A DNA stretch of 64,000 nucleotides from Bin87 sp963692995 (GTDB lineage Bacteria; Chloroflexota; Dehalococcoidia; Lucifugimonadales; UBA3495). The stretch's first letter is position 1. Each line of letters starts with the position of its first letter. This document shows, one piece after another, positions 25,568 to 34,785 of this stretch. Under the pieces are notes generated by a model. The model saw only the letters and a program-made list of their open reading frames with translations, was not told the DNA's origin and searched no databases. The stretch is from assembly GCA_963692995.1 (NCBI GenBank), contig OY843611.1, positions 1,798,001 to 1,862,000 of the forward strand. The letters are read 5' to 3'. The translations under genes and the position numbers were made by a program.

Positions 25568-26152
25568 TTAGCCCTTTTCGGCGCTGAACGGTTCACGGGC
25601 GAACACCCGACGCGCCATGGGCTCGAAAAACTCCAGCGGCAACGACTCGTAGTCCGGATCGAAGGAAGCCTGGTCCCATTTGTGGCAGAAGTCCACCGCG
25701 TCCTGGTAATAGGGATGGTCAATATACCGATCGCGGGCGTTGCGGTCGCCCCCCACGTGGTGGGCGTAGTAGTAAGTCTGAAACAATCCATGCTGCCTGA
25801 CGACCCAATACGTGCGTTCCGATACGTAGGGACGTAGTACGGCAGCCGCCATTTCACTGTGGTTGTGCGGCGCCAGCAGGTCTCCAATATCATGGAGCAG
25901 CGCGGCCACCACCATTTCTTCGTCGGCATTGTCGCGATAGGCGCGGGTAGCGGATTGCAGCGAGTGTTCCAGCCGGTCCACCCGGTATCCGGCCAGCGAC
26001 CCGGCCAGTCTCCGCAGCTGTCCCAGCACGCGGTCCGCGGTGCTGGCCGCGAATTCCGCTTCCAGCCTCTCCAGCAACTCGTAGTCTTTCCTAGTGCCGG
26101 CTGCCATGCTGGTGAAGGAAACCGTTGGCGCGGCGGATTGCGCATTGGTCAT
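25568..26152 (-). CDS. HD-domain protein, PhnZ/TmpB-like oxygenase fold
   Basis: A 194-residue HD-superfamily protein. Likely metal ligands are His63 (RLEHSLQSA), His87-Asp88 (LLHDIGD), His96 or His98, His121 (VRQHGLF) and Asp160 (KWDQASF). The spacing and the LEHSLQ-A...ALLHDIG pattern resemble PhnZ, a diiron oxygenase that cleaves hydroxyphosphonates. The Tyr-x2-Glu pair found before the first His in PhnZ is not present, so the substrate probably differs, or it is a plain phosphohydrolase. ATG 26152 follows GGGAGCGAG. It is divergent from an SDR gene. Confidence 0.7.
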   Translation of the reverse strand: MTNAQSAAPTVSFTSMAAGTRKDYELLERLEAEFAASTADRVLGQLRRLAGSLAGYRVDRLEHSLQSATRAYRDNADEEMVVAALLHDIGDLLAPHNHSEMAAAVLRPYVSERTYWVVRQHGLFQTYYYAHHVGGDRNARDRYIDHPYYQDAVDFCHKWDQASFDPDYESLPLEFFEPMARRVFAREPFSAEKG

Positions 26153-26231
26153 GGGCTCGCTCCCGTGGTGTAGTATGTGGCGGAATTGTACCACCGCGAT
26201 GATAATGCGCGGCGTCAGTGGGAGGCTCCAG

Positions 26232-27113
26232 GTGTCTGACGAGAAACGACTGCAAGGGAAAACGGCGTTGATCACCGGAGGAGGCCGGGGCATCGGGCAG
26301 GCCATGGCCCGCGCCTACGCCGCCGATGGGGCGCGACTGGCGCTGGCGGCCCGAACCGATGCCGAGTTGCAGGAGACCGCCAGCGCCATCAGGGATGAAT
26401 TTGACGCACCAGTCGTTACGGTCATCGCCGACGTTACAGACCGGGCCCAGGTGGACAACGCCGTGCTGCGGACAATCGAGCAATATGGCTGCATCGACAT
26501 CCTGGTGAACAATGCCGGCAACCTCGGCCCCATCGGTCGATTATGGGAGAACGACCCCGATGACTGGGACCGCACCATCGCAATCCATCTGCTGGGCACG
26601 TTCTACGGGTGCCGGGCGGCGATTCCGGCCATGCTAGCCCAGGGGGCCGGCCGTATCGTCAATATGTCCGGCGTCGGCGGGCCGAACAGCGCCGCCTACG
26701 ACGCCGCCAAGACCGCCATTGTCAACCTCACCGAGAACCTGGCCCTTGAGCTGGCCGATACTCCCATCACCGTCAACGCTATCAGCCCCGGCTCCATCCA
26801 CACCCGGATGTGGGAGGAAATGCGGGACTTGTCGCGGGAAATTGGCGACACTGCGATGTACCGGCGCGGTGTGCAGGTTACGTCCGGGCAAGGCGCGTCC
26901 ATTGAGCGGGCCGCCGAGTTGGCGGTGTTTCTGGGTAGCGACGACTGTGGCAGATTGTCCGGTCGGCTGGTTCGCGCTTTCGCCGACAAGTTTGAGGAAC
27001 TTCCTCGGCAGGTTGACCGGATTATGGCGTCGGATGCCTACCAGTTGCGGCGGGTGGACCCGGAGCAGCCCTTTCCCACCTCGCCGTCTTACCCCGATTT
27101 GCCGATAGACTAA
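26232..27113 (+). CDS. SDR-family oxidoreductase
   Basis: A 293-residue short-chain dehydrogenase. The glycine motif is TGGGRGIGQA, the NNAG motif is present (ILVNNAGNLGPIG), the Ser-Tyr-Lys set is at MSGVGGPNSAAYDAAK, and the segment after it is INPG-like (VNAISPGSIHTRMW). An LAART turn after beta-2 suggests NADP preference. The C-terminus (residues 230-293) is longer than in FabG-type enzymes. GTG 26232 follows GGAGG by 6 bases and is preferred to an upstream GTG at 26094. Its stop overlaps the end of the converging MFS gene by 4 bases. Confidence 0.87.
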   Translation: MSDEKRLQGKTALITGGGRGIGQAMARAYAADGARLALAARTDAELQETASAIRDEFDAPVVTVIADVTDRAQVDNAVLRTIEQYGCIDILVNNAGNLGPIGRLWENDPDDWDRTIAIHLLGTFYGCRAAIPAMLAQGAGRIVNMSGVGGPNSAAYDAAKTAIVNLTENLALELADTPITVNAISPGSIHTRMWEEMRDLSREIGDTAMYRRGVQVTSGQGASIERAAELAVFLGSDDCGRLSGRLVRAFADKFEELPRQVDRIMASDAYQLRRVDPEQPFPTSPSYPDLPID

Positions 27114-28414
27114 TCAGCGGCGGCCAGCGCTGCGCCCGCTGCCGGGTGGCGCGGCGGGCGCGCCAGGAGCAGGGCCGCTGCGGTCAACGCCCCCAGAGCT
27201 GCGTAAACCACAAAAGCCCACCCGTAACCGCCAGCGAACTCAAACACCAATCCCGACGCCACCGCTCCGATGGCCTGTCCCAACGATGTGAACGGTTCCG
27301 TTACGCCGCGTATGGCGCCCAACGATTGCCGTCCGAAGAAGTTGGCATAGGCCACCGCCGGCACCACCAGAATCCCGGCCACGGCCACGCCGAACAGGCC
27401 GGCCGCCAAAAACGCCGTCGCTACTGTGTCCGCGACTACGAACAGTCCGCACGCCAACGCCATCACCAAAGCGACGATTGCGTAGGTATATGACACCCGC
27501 GTCTTTTCCACGACCCTACCCCACAGCAAGCTCCCGATACCGGTACCTGCCGCGTTGACCACGATGCTGAGCTGCGATAGCGACAGGTCGATGCCCCGCG
27601 ATCTCAGCAAGTCCGCCTGGTACACATTGGTGCCCGACTGCAACAGGAACAGAAAACCCGTCCCGATGGCCAAAACCCACAGCGCCGGCGTACGCATTGC
27701 CTGCCGGGCGGTCCATTCCAGGTCGGCTGGATCGCTGCTGCCCGCCGCGGCGGCGGCCGTCGCATCGGGTTCATCCGGAGTATCGCCGTCGGGCAACAAG
27801 CCCACGTCCTCCGGCCTTTGCGCCACCAGCAAGGCAGCCGGCGCCAACGCAATGACATACACCATCAGGCCCAGCACGATCCACGCCGTCTGCCATCCAT
27901 AAGCCACGCTTACCCAGGTGGCAACCAAGGGAAACGTCACCATCCCGCCGGAGTGGGACAGGAACAGCAGCCCAGTGGCTCGACCCCGCTGTCGCACGAA
28001 CCAGCGGCCTACCACAGTTGCCGCGCCCATGTTCAGCGGACTGCTGAACATAATGCGCCCTACCGCCAATGCCGCGTAGAAAATTGCAATATGGACCGAC
28101 AGCCACGCCATCGCGATAGTGCTCAGCCCGATGATGATCAGCGACAGCACCAGCGCCAACCGCGCGCCGTAGCGGTCGATGGCCCACCCAACCGGCGGGG
28201 ACGCCCCGGTCGCCAGCAGCCCGCCCACCGCCGCGGCTCCTCCAATCAGCGCTCGGCTCCATCCCGTCTCGTCAGCGATCAGCGGTACGAACACCGCGAA
28301 GGTAAGGCTGCCCGCCGCGTTGCGGACGAACATGCTGCTGCCGGCCGTGCCGAGAACTATCCACCCGTAGTAAAAGGGAACCCGTTGGGATATGTACGCG
28401 ATGAGGATGTGCAT
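27110..28414 (-). CDS. MFS transporter, OFA/monocarboxylate-like
   Basis: A 434-residue carrier with 12 likely helices. The start YISQRVPFYYGWIVLGTAG is typical of the oxalate:formate antiporter/monocarboxylate group, where a short tail leads into Y-x-G-W-I/V. Motif A is PPVGWAIDRYGARLALV. An Ala/Asp-rich central loop (about residues 213-235) divides the halves. It probably moves organic anions across the inner membrane. The exact substrate is unknown. It resembles the carrier at 53898-55436 in its start but is shorter. Confidence 0.83.
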   Translation of the reverse strand: MHILIAYISQRVPFYYGWIVLGTAGSSMFVRNAAGSLTFAVFVPLIADETGWSRALIGGAAAVGGLLATGASPPVGWAIDRYGARLALVLSLIIIGLSTIAMAWLSVHIAIFYAALAVGRIMFSSPLNMGAATVVGRWFVRQRGRATGLLFLSHSGGMVTFPLVATWVSVAYGWQTAWIVLGLMVYVIALAPAALLVAQRPEDVGLLPDGDTPDEPDATAAAAAGSSDPADLEWTARQAMRTPALWVLAIGTGFLFLLQSGTNVYQADLLRSRGIDLSLSQLSIVVNAAGTGIGSLLWGRVVEKTRVSYTYAIVALVMALACGLFVVADTVATAFLAAGLFGVAVAGILVVPAVAYANFFGRQSLGAIRGVTEPFTSLGQAIGAVASGLVFEFAGGYGWAFVVYAALGALTAAALLLARPPRHPAAGAALAAAD

Positions 28415-28577
28415 GAGGGGTAAACGCCTGACGCTGATTAGTTTAGGTTAGGGCTGCCACTCTTCCGTGGTTGATCTGGTAAGCATGATTGTCCTCGTCA
28501 GCGATAGACGCGCCGGAGGTTTCCGCAATTTTAGGGCCTGTCGTAAGTTTAAGTTGCCAACGTCAAACTACTCTATT

Positions 28578-28634
28578 TCCGTCATTCCGCCCCAAGTCCG
28601 TCATTCCGCCCCAAGTCCGTCATTCCGCCCCAAG
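28578..28634. repeat. three 19-bp tandem repeats
   Basis: A 19-bp unit (TCCGTCATTCCGCCCCAAG) is repeated three times exactly at 28578, 28597 and 28616. A fourth copy begins at 28635 but turns into the adjoining inverted-repeat element after 11 bases. The rest of 28415-28768, the longest gene-free stretch of the window, holds no ORF I can support. Confidence 0.92.
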
Positions 28635-28637
28635 TCC

Positions 28638-28731
28638 GTCATTCCCGCGAAAGCGGGAATCCAGAATCGCCGGCTGTCGCAGAACGATCTGGTTATGGAA
28701 ACGCCTGGATTCCCGCTTGCGCAGGAATGAC
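28638..28731. repeat. 94-bp inverted-repeat element, IPAFAGMT-type, MITE-like
   Basis: The ends are near-perfect 27-bp inverted repeats (28638-28664 and 28705-28731), each a small hairpin itself (CCCGC-GAAA-GCGGG on the left). The middle 40 bases carry no gene. Related single arms lie at 53157-53186, inside the copper ATPase gene, and at 57584-57611. When translated, such arms give IPAFAGMT, a peptide common in many bacterial genomes. A transposase-dependent origin is an inference. Confidence 0.8.
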
Positions 28732-28768
28732 GGGGTAATTTGACGACACGCCCTGGTACGCGCTATCG

Positions 28769-30511
28769 CTACGGCTGTTGTGCCATCTCGCACGCGAACC
28801 ACAGGGCCAGGCTCCCGGTGCGGTCGTCGTGGCCGTTGACGGCGATTCGATCCAAATAGGCGCGCGCATCGGGCATCACACCGGTGCTGATACACCCGTC
28901 CACCACGTTGGCGTCGTCGTCGATCCGCTCTGACAGCGCTCGCCAGCAGGCATCCAATCCGGCGCGATAGCCAGCAGTTTCGCCGTCGGGCAGCCAGCCC
29001 ATCCGCAGGCCGCGCGCCAGTGCGTATCCCACCATGCCGGTGGAAGTGAGTTCTCCCCACGCGCCGGGCACGTCCACCAATTCGCCGAATGTGCCCCCGG
29101 ATTGCTGAACGCGCAACAACGCATCAAGATGCCGGCGGTGACGGTGCAGGAGAATGTCGCGCGCCGGGTGGTCGGACGGCAAATAAGTTAGGGCTTCGGC
29201 GTATCCCAAGGCCGCGAAACCGTTGCCCCGGCTCCAATACCATGGCGCCGAGCGGGCGTGCTTGAACAGCCCGTTAGCGTCCTGGACGTCGCCGCCATCC
29301 AACAAAAACCGGGCCAGCAGGTTAGAGTACCTGGCGTCGCCGGAGATCCGGTAAGCGCGGCCCAGCATCGCGCCGCACATGAACATATCCTCCACGCGGA
29401 AATCGGGATCACACGGCGTCGGAGCTTGCCCGGCTCCCTGCGCCGCAAAACGATCCGCCGCGTAAAAGAACAAACGGCGATATTTTTCGTCGCCGGTATA
29501 GTCGGCCAGGCGGGCTGCCCAAACCACGCCGGCCAGCGCCGCCCCGCCTGCGCCGGACAAATGCCGGCCCGGGTCCCCCGCGATCGGGGCGGTCAATTCT
29601 ACGATGTGGGGAGTCGGATTCCGGTACGTATCATCCAGAGCGGCCAGACGCAAGCGACCGCTGATGCCTACTCCTTGCGTATAGTTCACCGGATCCAGAG
29701 CGTGACCGTAATGCGCGGCGAGAATCCGGGCAAGTTCTAACGGGGAACGTCCCCGTCGGGCCTGCAACGCCACGCGGGCCGCAGATGCCGGAACATTACT
29801 GCCTTTTCCCGTCAGCGCCCACACCGACGCCAGGGCATCGGTCAACCCGCTCCAATGGACGGTGAGGCGCAACGCCGGGATGGCGCCGGGGGCGTCCCCA
29901 GCCGGCCGACCCAACGCCGCCACCAACGAATCGTCATCGGCAGCGCCGGCGGCGCCCAGAACATTGGCGACGGTGTTTCCCGCAGCAACCCCATTAGCCT
30001 CCCACAAAACGGGCTGATCGGCGGCGTCGGAAAGGGACACCTCGATCAGCAGATCAGGAGCCTGGTAGCAAATCCAACGCCACAAGTAACGCCGTTCCGG
30101 GGCCGTTTCGTCGAAATAGAACCCGCCATCCGGGGGATAACCTTCGCCGAGGTCCGCGTGTTGCCGCGCCGTCGGCTCCCAGTCGCCCCCGGCCAACGCA
30201 TCCGGATTAGCGGCAACGATGGCAGATAATGCGACGCCCGAGGCTCCCGCGGCGGACGAGCGGGCGAAAAGGTCCAAGGCCGCCAGAATGCGCGGCGTGT
30301 CGGTGGTCTGCCCGCGCAGCCCCGCCACCAGCATCACGTGCGGGCGATGTTCTTCTGCTGAAATCGGCTGCGTGCGGGCATCCACCAACCCCAGAACGGG
30401 ACGCAGGTTTGGCGTCAGGCCGATGGCGACGGTCTGCCACCATGGCGGGTTCCGCTTTCGGGTCAGGTTGATCAATGCGGCGTTGATGTCGGTGGGGTGC
30501 ATGGTGCTCAT
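28769..30511 (-). CDS. GH88/GH105-like six-hairpin protein
   Basis: A 580-residue protein without signal peptide. The C-terminal third (RVEDMFMCGAMLGRAYRISG, PWYWSRGNGFAALGYAEALT, a LPSDHPARD-type loop, STGMVGYALARGLRMGWL) matches the alpha6/alpha6 barrel of unsaturated glucuronyl and rhamnogalacturonyl hydrolases (GH88/GH105). The N-terminal 250 residues (LRPVLGLVDARTQPI, HVMLVAGLRGQTTDTPRILA) look like a separate alpha/beta domain, perhaps an esterase or peptidase-like fold. The conserved catalytic Asp cannot be placed confidently. It may act on an imported uronic-acid oligosaccharide. No sugar genes adjoin it. Confidence 0.6.
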   Translation of the reverse strand: MSTMHPTDINAALINLTRKRNPPWWQTVAIGLTPNLRPVLGLVDARTQPISAEEHRPHVMLVAGLRGQTTDTPRILAALDLFARSSAAGASGVALSAIVAANPDALAGGDWEPTARQHADLGEGYPPDGGFYFDETAPERRYLWRWICYQAPDLLIEVSLSDAADQPVLWEANGVAAGNTVANVLGAAGAADDDSLVAALGRPAGDAPGAIPALRLTVHWSGLTDALASVWALTGKGSNVPASAARVALQARRGRSPLELARILAAHYGHALDPVNYTQGVGISGRLRLAALDDTYRNPTPHIVELTAPIAGDPGRHLSGAGGAALAGVVWAARLADYTGDEKYRRLFFYAADRFAAQGAGQAPTPCDPDFRVEDMFMCGAMLGRAYRISGDARYSNLLARFLLDGGDVQDANGLFKHARSAPWYWSRGNGFAALGYAEALTYLPSDHPARDILLHRHRRHLDALLRVQQSGGTFGELVDVPGAWGELTSTGMVGYALARGLRMGWLPDGETAGYRAGLDACWRALSERIDDDANVVDGCISTGVMPDARAYLDRIAVNGHDDRTGSLALWFACEMAQQP

Positions 30512-30593
30512 CGGGTGTCTCTCAACGGGTGTCTCTCAGCGGATGGCGGGATTGGCCATCAATATTATAGCCGCCCGGATTACAGCCGCCCGG
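30512..30593. repeat. 14- and 15-bp-period duplications in a divergent leader
   Basis: A 13-bp unit (CGGGTGTCTCTCA) repeats at 30512 and 30526, immediately upstream of the GH88-like gene start. A second 10-bp unit (AGCCGCCCGG) occurs at 30569 and 30584. Confidence 0.8.
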
Positions 30594-30690
30594 TTTTTCG
30601 ATAATGCCTTTTGACATGGTCGGAAGCCGGCGATACATTGGCTATCCTACGGCCACTGGCCGCAAGCATCCCAGTGCGGAGTTGGCGCGA

Positions 30691-31938
30691 ATGCCTCGGT
30701 TCGACGACTATACGGGCGAGCATCTGATACCCCCCTACCGGATCCTGGATCTTACCGACCGGCGGGCCGCCTTCTGCGGTCGTTTGCTGGCCGACTACGG
30801 GGCGGACGTGGTGAAGGTCGAACCTCCGGGCGGCGACCCTTCCCGACGCCTGGGGCCCTTCCCTGACGACACGCCGGATGCTGAGCGTAGCCTGGACTTC
30901 ATGTTCTATAACACCAACAAGCGATCCATAACCCTTGAACTTGAAAGCGCCGAAGGGCGTGCCTTATTTCGCCGATTGGTTGCCGACGCCGATGTGGTCA
31001 TCGAAAGCTATAACCGTCACTACCTCAATGCGCTGGGCATCGGCTATGACGACCTCCGGGCGCAAAACCCGGGCTTGATCGTCGCGTCGGTCACGCCCTT
31101 CGGCGGCTCAGGCGAATGGGCCGACTACCAGGGGGATGACTTGGTGGTGATGGCAGCCAGCGGTTACATGCAGATTACCGGCGAACCCGACGAACCTCCC
31201 GTCCGCCAGGGCAACGAGCACAGCCATTATCCGGCCGCCCAATACGCCGCGGTAGGGATACTGGCCGCCTTGTATTATCGGGATTTCGCGGGTGGCGGCG
31301 TGGGACAACATATTGATGTGTCGTCCCAGGAAGCGCTCATCACCTATTACACCGACGCCCATCCCGCGTTGCTGTGGCGCAAATTGGGTCAGAACGTAAC
31401 TCGGGTGGGCACAAACTCCACCCTCGTCATTCCGTTGGGGGCGTATCCCTGCAAGGATGGCTGGATCGCCGCCGGCGTAATCACGCCCCGGGAATGGGAT
31501 ACCCTCGCCGAATGGATCCACGAGGTGACGGGCAATGACGAGGCGCTCAACGAAGCATATCGGGGCGGCAACCAGGACCGGGCGGAGCATATTGACATCA
31601 TCACCGCCTTATTCTTGGAGTTCGCCGAGAACTTCACCGTCCAGGAATTGTTCCACGAGGGCCAGCGGCGGAATTTGGTGTTCCTGCCCGTCAACGAGGT
31701 GGCAGACCTGCTCGCCGACCCCCAATTGGCTGAATCGGGATTCTGGTACGACATCGATCACCAAGACGCAGCAGTTGGCGCACTGCAATATCCACTTGGG
31801 ATATTCCATAGTGAGGAGGTTTCGGCGCGAAGCCGGCCGGCGCCAACCCTGGGAGTCGATAACACCGCGGTGTATGGGGGTGAGTTGGGATTGTCAGCGG
31901 ATGAAATGTCCCGGCTGCGTTCCAACGGTGTTATCTGA
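30691..31938 (+). CDS. CaiB/BaiF-family CoA-transferase
   Basis: A 415-residue class III CoA-transferase that moves CoA between carboxylic acids. Family features are YRILDLTDRRAAFCGRLLAD, YGADVVKVEPPGGDPSRRLG, NTNKRSITLEL, and YGDLR-like NALGIGYDDLRAQNPGLIVA. The usual catalytic Asp lies in the region near EPDEPPVRQGNEHSHYPAAQ; exact placement is uncertain. ATG 30691 was chosen since the domain starts there and GGAG precedes it by about 10 bases; a longer frame starts at 30604. It is followed by a second family member on the same strand, suggesting a heteromeric enzyme or paired activities. Confidence 0.85.
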   Translation: MPRFDDYTGEHLIPPYRILDLTDRRAAFCGRLLADYGADVVKVEPPGGDPSRRLGPFPDDTPDAERSLDFMFYNTNKRSITLELESAEGRALFRRLVADADVVIESYNRHYLNALGIGYDDLRAQNPGLIVASVTPFGGSGEWADYQGDDLVVMAASGYMQITGEPDEPPVRQGNEHSHYPAAQYAAVGILAALYYRDFAGGGVGQHIDVSSQEALITYYTDAHPALLWRKLGQNVTRVGTNSTLVIPLGAYPCKDGWIAAGVITPREWDTLAEWIHEVTGNDEALNEAYRGGNQDRAEHIDIITALFLEFAENFTVQELFHEGQRRNLVFLPVNEVADLLADPQLAESGFWYDIDHQDAAVGALQYPLGIFHSEEVSARSRPAPTLGVDNTAVYGGELGLSADEMSRLRSNGVI

Positions 31939-31970
31939 ACCCGTGTTTTCTGAACCCGTGTTTTCTGAAC
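31934..31970. repeat. 15-bp tandem repeat over a stop codon
   Basis: The 15-bp unit TCTGAACCCGTGTTT occurs twice exactly (31934-31948, 31949-31963) and begins a third time (31964-31970). The TGA stop of the CoA-transferase gene (31936-31938) is in the first copy and is repeated in frame at 31951 and 31966. Confidence 0.92.
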
Positions 31971-32010
31971 TATGGGGGGCGCTGCCCAAGCCGGACCAAG
32001 GAGCCTGGTT

Positions 32011-33252
32011 ATGACCACAGATGCTACCAACACGCCCTCCGCCTTGCCGGGAATCCGCGTCGTGGAGTTTGGCCCATACGTGGCCCTACCGCTCACCGGC
32101 CGCATCCTGGGCTCCCTGGGCGCCGAGGTCATCAAGGTGGAGACCAACAAGGTACTCGATGAGATGGCCTTCATACCCGCCTGGTCCCGGGGCGCGGGTC
32201 AGCCGGAATACCAGCGCGCCAAACGCCGCGTTACTCTCGACGTTCGTACCGAAGCCGGGCGTGACCTCATGCTGGAGCTCGTGCGGATCAGTGACGTCTT
32301 CATGACCAATTTCCGACGCAACGTGCTGGATCGGTGGGGCATCGACTTCCCCGCGATCCGCCGGCAACGACCCGATGCCATCATCATGTGGCAAACCGGA
32401 CTGGGCGGGCACGGACCCTACTACACCTATAAATCCTTCGGTATCCTGGTGCAGCACCTCTCCGGCGTATCTCTTATGACCGGCCTGCCCGACGACCCGC
32501 CCGGCGTGGTGAACACATCGTACTCCGATTACCATACCGGCGTTTTCCAGCCGGCGGGCATCATTGCGGCATTGATGCGGCGGCGGCTGACCGGCAAAAC
32601 CGCCAGCCTGGAATCGTCGATTTTCAAATCCGGTGTCGCCACCGGCGGGCCGGCTCTGCTGGACTACCAGGTGAACGGGCGCGGCCCGCAGCGCCGGGGC
32701 AACCGCGACCCTTGGGCGGCACCCCATGGAGTCTATGCCTGCGCGGGCCACGACCGATACATCGCCATCGCCGTCGCGGACGACGCGCAATGGCAGCGGT
32801 TCCGCCAGGCCATGGGCAATCCGGCTTGGGCCGCCTCGCCCGAGTTTGAAACGCGCCTCGGCCGCCGGCGCAACGAGGACGCCCTCAACAGCGCCATCGC
32901 GGACTGGACCAAAGATCAAGACTCGAACCTTCTCATGAGTCTGCTACAGAGTAACGGCGTACCCGCCGGTATAGTTGCCCAGGGCGAAGACCTGCACGAC
33001 AGCAAGCATCTGCAATCACGCAGTTTCTACCAGGAAACTCGCTATTGGGAGGCGCAACGGGGCGTCAAAGCCACCGAATGGGCCGAGGGCGAAAGCGTGT
33101 CCTGGTCGATACCGGCACGAATGTCTGAAACGCCGATCTCCTTTGGCAAATACCGCAATATCGGCGACGACAACCTCTACGTGTTTGGAGAACTGCTGGG
33201 GATGCCGCGAGGGGAAATCGAGCAGCTTGAAGCGGCCGGCGTCATATACTGA
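32011..33252 (+). CDS. CaiB/BaiF-family CoA-transferase
   Basis: A 413-residue class III CoA-transferase, only distantly similar to its upstream neighbour. Features are RVVEFGPYVALPLTGRILGS, LGAEVIKVETNK, AKRRVTLDVRTEAGRDLM, and FRRNVLDRWGIDFPAIRRQR. ATG 32011 follows AAGGAG closely. The gene pair plus RidA and an epimerase downstream may form one transcript. The substrate acid is unknown. Family members act on carnitine, oxalate, succinate and aromatic acids. Confidence 0.87.
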   Translation: MTTDATNTPSALPGIRVVEFGPYVALPLTGRILGSLGAEVIKVETNKVLDEMAFIPAWSRGAGQPEYQRAKRRVTLDVRTEAGRDLMLELVRISDVFMTNFRRNVLDRWGIDFPAIRRQRPDAIIMWQTGLGGHGPYYTYKSFGILVQHLSGVSLMTGLPDDPPGVVNTSYSDYHTGVFQPAGIIAALMRRRLTGKTASLESSIFKSGVATGGPALLDYQVNGRGPQRRGNRDPWAAPHGVYACAGHDRYIAIAVADDAQWQRFRQAMGNPAWAASPEFETRLGRRRNEDALNSAIADWTKDQDSNLLMSLLQSNGVPAGIVAQGEDLHDSKHLQSRSFYQETRYWEAQRGVKATEWAEGESVSWSIPARMSETPISFGKYRNIGDDNLYVFGELLGMPRGEIEQLEAAGVIY

Positions 33253-33315
33253 CCCGCGCTGTCGGCATCCTTACCACCACCCGCCATGGCAACTGCCCAA
33301 ATCTGGAGTGAACTA

Positions 33316-33705
33316 ATGGAGAAGATAAGAAACAGCCATCCGGAAATCGCCCCTTCCGGCGCCACCTTCAGCCGCAGCGTTCGGGTCGGCAACCTGCTGT
33401 TCATCGCCGGTTGCACCGCCAGGGGCGCCAACGCTCAAGGCGGAAGTATGCTGGAACAGCTGGAAATAACCTTGGACCGGATAATGCGCATCGTCGCGGC
33501 GGAGGGCGGCGCTCCGGCGGATATCGTGAAGATAACCACCTTCGTAACCAGCATTCCAGCCTGGCAGGAAAATCGCTCCGAACAGGAAGCAATGTTCGCC
33601 CGTTACTTCCAGGGCGAATATCCGGCCAACACCCTGGTCGAGATTACAGGCTTGGCTGAAGACGGATTGGACGTAGAGATCGAAGCGATCGCTGAATTGT
33701 CATAA
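33316..33705 (+). CDS. RidA/YjgF-family imine deaminase
   Basis: A 129-residue member of the Rid family, which hydrolyses reactive enamine/imine intermediates. VRVGNLLFIAGCTARG is the N-terminal strand pair. LEQLEITLDRIMRIVAAEGG and DIVKITTFVT follow, then the ARYFQGEYPANTLVEITGLA region, where RidA proper has a catalytic Arg in P-A-R-S/T; here Asn replaces that Arg (PANTLV), so activity may be changed, as in other Rid subgroups. ATG 33316 follows GGAG by 7 bases. Confidence 0.82.
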   Translation: MEKIRNSHPEIAPSGATFSRSVRVGNLLFIAGCTARGANAQGGSMLEQLEITLDRIMRIVAAEGGAPADIVKITTFVTSIPAWQENRSEQEAMFARYFQGEYPANTLVEITGLAEDGLDVEIEAIAELS

Positions 33706-33728
33706 TCCTTAACGCAGGGTAGGCGCTC

Positions 33729-34649
33729 ATGCGTGTTTTGGTAGTCGGGGCCAGCGGATTCATTGGACGGCATCTGATGCGTCACCTTGCCGGCGCTCAA
33801 CACAGCGTCGTCGCCGGCACCTTTCGTTCGCGGGTTCCCGCCAATGATGGCAATTCATGGCATCGGGTTGAGCTAACTGACCCGACAGGACTGGAGCGCG
33901 TTTTTGACGCGGTGCGGCCTGAGGTTGTGGTGCACCTGGCTGCCCTGGCTGACGTTGGAAAGGCGGAGCGAGAACCCCAATGCGCGACGGCGGTGAACGT
34001 CGGCGGAACGACTTCCGTAGCCGGTTTGACCGAACAGCATCGCGCCAAGTTGGTTTACGTCTCAACAGAGTACGTATTCCCGGGTGCAACTGGTTACTAC
34101 CCGGAGGATGCGGCCCCCCATCCCACCACTCAATACGGCAGCACCAAATTGCAGGCTGAACGGGAGGTTGCCGGACATTGTTCTCACTGGAGCGTTTTAC
34201 GCACCAGCATCGTGTACGGATGGCCCGAGCCAGGGCAACGAAATTTCGGGTCGTGGCTGTTGGAAACCTTGCAAAACGGGAATGCTTACCACGCTCGCAC
34301 CGACGTTTATCGGACTCCGATTTATGTGGAACACCTCGTCGAAGGCATTGCGGCTTTGGCGGCAGGAGACCGCCACGGTACATTCCACCTCGCCGGCCGG
34401 GACTGGGTCAGCATGTATGAATTCGCCCGCGCAATCACCCACCAGTTCAACCTGGACACCAATCTGATTGTACCGACAAGAACTGATGCACGGAGAACGC
34501 AAGCCGCAAGTTCGGAGCAGCTGGAGCGCCACCGCGAACAAGATCTGCTTGGGTTGAACTCTACCCATACAATAAATGTGTTGGGCCTGCCACATTTCGG
34601 CCTGGTGGACGGCATCCGCGCTTTTCAAGCTGCCGCCTTCCGGAATTAA
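33729..34649 (+). CDS. RmlD-like NAD-dependent sugar epimerase/reductase
   Basis: A 306-residue extended SDR. GASGFIGRHL is the Rossmann glycine motif. VVHLAALADVGKAEREPQCA and VYVSTEYVFPG fit dTDP-4-dehydrorhamnose reductase-like proteins, and the catalytic pair is in YGSTKLQAE. Such proteins reduce or epimerise nucleotide sugars. No other sugar-nucleotide gene is close, so the role is unclear. The start at 33729 lies 23 bases after the RidA gene, with the gap containing GCAGGGTAGG. Confidence 0.8.
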   Translation: MRVLVVGASGFIGRHLMRHLAGAQHSVVAGTFRSRVPANDGNSWHRVELTDPTGLERVFDAVRPEVVVHLAALADVGKAEREPQCATAVNVGGTTSVAGLTEQHRAKLVYVSTEYVFPGATGYYPEDAAPHPTTQYGSTKLQAEREVAGHCSHWSVLRTSIVYGWPEPGQRNFGSWLLETLQNGNAYHARTDVYRTPIYVEHLVEGIAALAAGDRHGTFHLAGRDWVSMYEFARAITHQFNLDTNLIVPTRTDARRTQAASSEQLERHREQDLLGLNSTHTINVLGLPHFGLVDGIRAFQAAAFRN

Positions 34650-34785
34650 AACGACCTTTCTTTTCATTGGTAATGCGCGAGACGACCCCGCGCCTCTGGC
34701 TTCACGTCATGTTGACGCATAATGTAGATTGCCCGAATATGCTGACTAGATGAGCGCCTGCAACCTACAGGCAAGGAGTTGCGAA

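Noticed and set aside
28578..28634. Possible CRISPR array
   Set aside because: The 19-bp units are directly adjacent with no spacers, so this is a simple tandem repeat.
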